Of a stretch of 14,292 bases of DNA, positions 14,047 through 14,292 are shown one piece after another (within the stretch, counting starts at the first letter, position 1; every line of letters starts with the position of its first letter). The position numbers and the translations under genes are program-made. Below the pieces are notes generated by a model. That model worked only from the letters and a program-made list of their open reading frames with translations. It did not search any database and was not told where the DNA came from. Source of the stretch: Candidatus Nanopelagicales bacterium (GTDB taxonomy: Bacteria > Actinomycetota > Actinomycetes > S36-B12 > UBA5976); the NCBI GenBank assembly GCA_023254955.1, contig JALRKC010000012.1, positions 1-14,292 of the forward strand, written 5' to 3'.

Positions 14047-14292
14047 GTGTTACGCGTTCCTATCTTGAAATTAGATCCAGCTGCAGTGATCCCGGTGCAA
14101 GCAAATCAACATGATGCAGGCTTTGATCTTTATTCCATTGAAGAAGTAAATCTTGAACCTTTTGGTAGGGCCATGGTGAGAACTGGTATCGCAATTGCGC
14201 TACCGGAGGGAACTGTTGGCCTGGTACATCCACGATCAGGTTTAGCGATTAAAAAAGGTTTGGCAGTACTTAACTCCCCGGGAACAATTGAT
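14047..14292 (+). CDS. dut: Deoxyuridine 5'-triphosphate nucleotidohydrolase (dUTPase), N-terminal part
   Basis: The first 82 residues are in the window; the frame is open to the last base. Trimeric dUTPase hydrolyses dUTP to dUMP and pyrophosphate, keeping uracil out of DNA and supplying dTMP synthesis. Motif 1 is DAGFDLYS (23-30), motif 2 is PRSGLA (62-67), and motif 3 begins at LNSPGTID (75-82), which brings in the catalytic aspartate region. The remaining motifs lie outside. The GTG at 14047 is chosen because AAAGGA lies five bases upstream and the family N-terminus (short strand then Lys-Leu-Asp) begins here. It is divergent from DUF4235 across 46 bases. Confidence 0.96.
   Translation, partial: MLRVPILKLDPAAVIPVQANQHDAGFDLYSIEEVNLEPFGRAMVRTGIAIALPEGTVGLVHPRSGLAIKKGLAVLNSPGTID

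Noticed and set aside
1..14292. Search for mobile elements, CRISPR arrays, tRNA or rRNA genes, phage genes and defence clusters.
   Set aside because: No long repeats, terminal inverted repeats, transposase, integrase, repeat-spacer arrays or RNA gene signatures were seen; nearly every base belongs to ordinary chromosomal genes.

Overview
The window looks like chromosomal DNA from a streamlined, low-GC actinobacterium. By eye GC is in the low 40s percent. Several proteins belong to families essentially restricted to Actinobacteria: SepH, DUF4193, an Rv3235-type DUF6459 protein, DUF2505, DUF4235 and an actinobacterial CpaE-like ATPase. Intergenic gaps are tiny, convergent genes share stop codons, and GTG and TTG starts are common. 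The combination fits the freshwater acI group (Nanopelagicales), but that assignment is inference. No tRNA, rRNA, insertion sequence, prophage, CRISPR array or integration site was seen, and no stretch over 300 bases lacks a gene.

Left part (1-3710): the 3' end of secA with its zinc-binding SEC-C tail; a convergent Rv3235/DUF6459 gene; then a tight plus-strand operon of three genes joined by 11-base overlaps. These encode a two-repeat actinobacterial protein, a membrane-anchored SAF-domain protein (CpaB/RcpC-like), and a CpaE/MinD-like ATPase whose P-loop has lost both signature lysines. The last two resemble part of a Flp/Tad pilus apparatus, but no TadA, TadB or pilin gene lies nearby.

Middle (3694-11952): nine minus-strand genes. 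In transcription order they are an MFS transporter, sepH (cell division), a type IIA topoisomerase A subunit that ends exactly where the C-terminal DNA-wrapping domain should begin, a MoaB/MogA-type protein, a DUF4349 lipoprotein, a MsmK/UgpC-type sugar ABC ATPase, a PfkB sugar kinase, BioY (biotin uptake) and a DUF2505 protein. From sepH onward the genes are closely spaced and could be co-transcribed in blocks. The ABC ATPase and kinase suggest sugar uptake and phosphorylation with the permease encoded elsewhere. The lone BioY suggests biotin scavenging.

Right part (11995-14292): an inositol-monophosphatase-family gene (+), a gamma-carbonic-anhydrase-like gene (-), DUF4193 (+), DUF4235 (-) and the 5' part of dut (+). 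The suhB-like / DUF4193 / dut order resembles the actinobacterial sigA-dut neighbourhood. Genes alternate in direction. Convergent pairs overlap at their stops, and divergent pairs share short promoter regions with probable leaderless starts.

The observations most worth following are the topoisomerase lacking its C-terminal domain, the lysine-less CpaE-like ATPase in an orphan SAF/CpaE module, the altered metal site of the carbonic-anhydrase homologue, and the compact overlapping promoters around dut. I found no clear new defence or mobile system.
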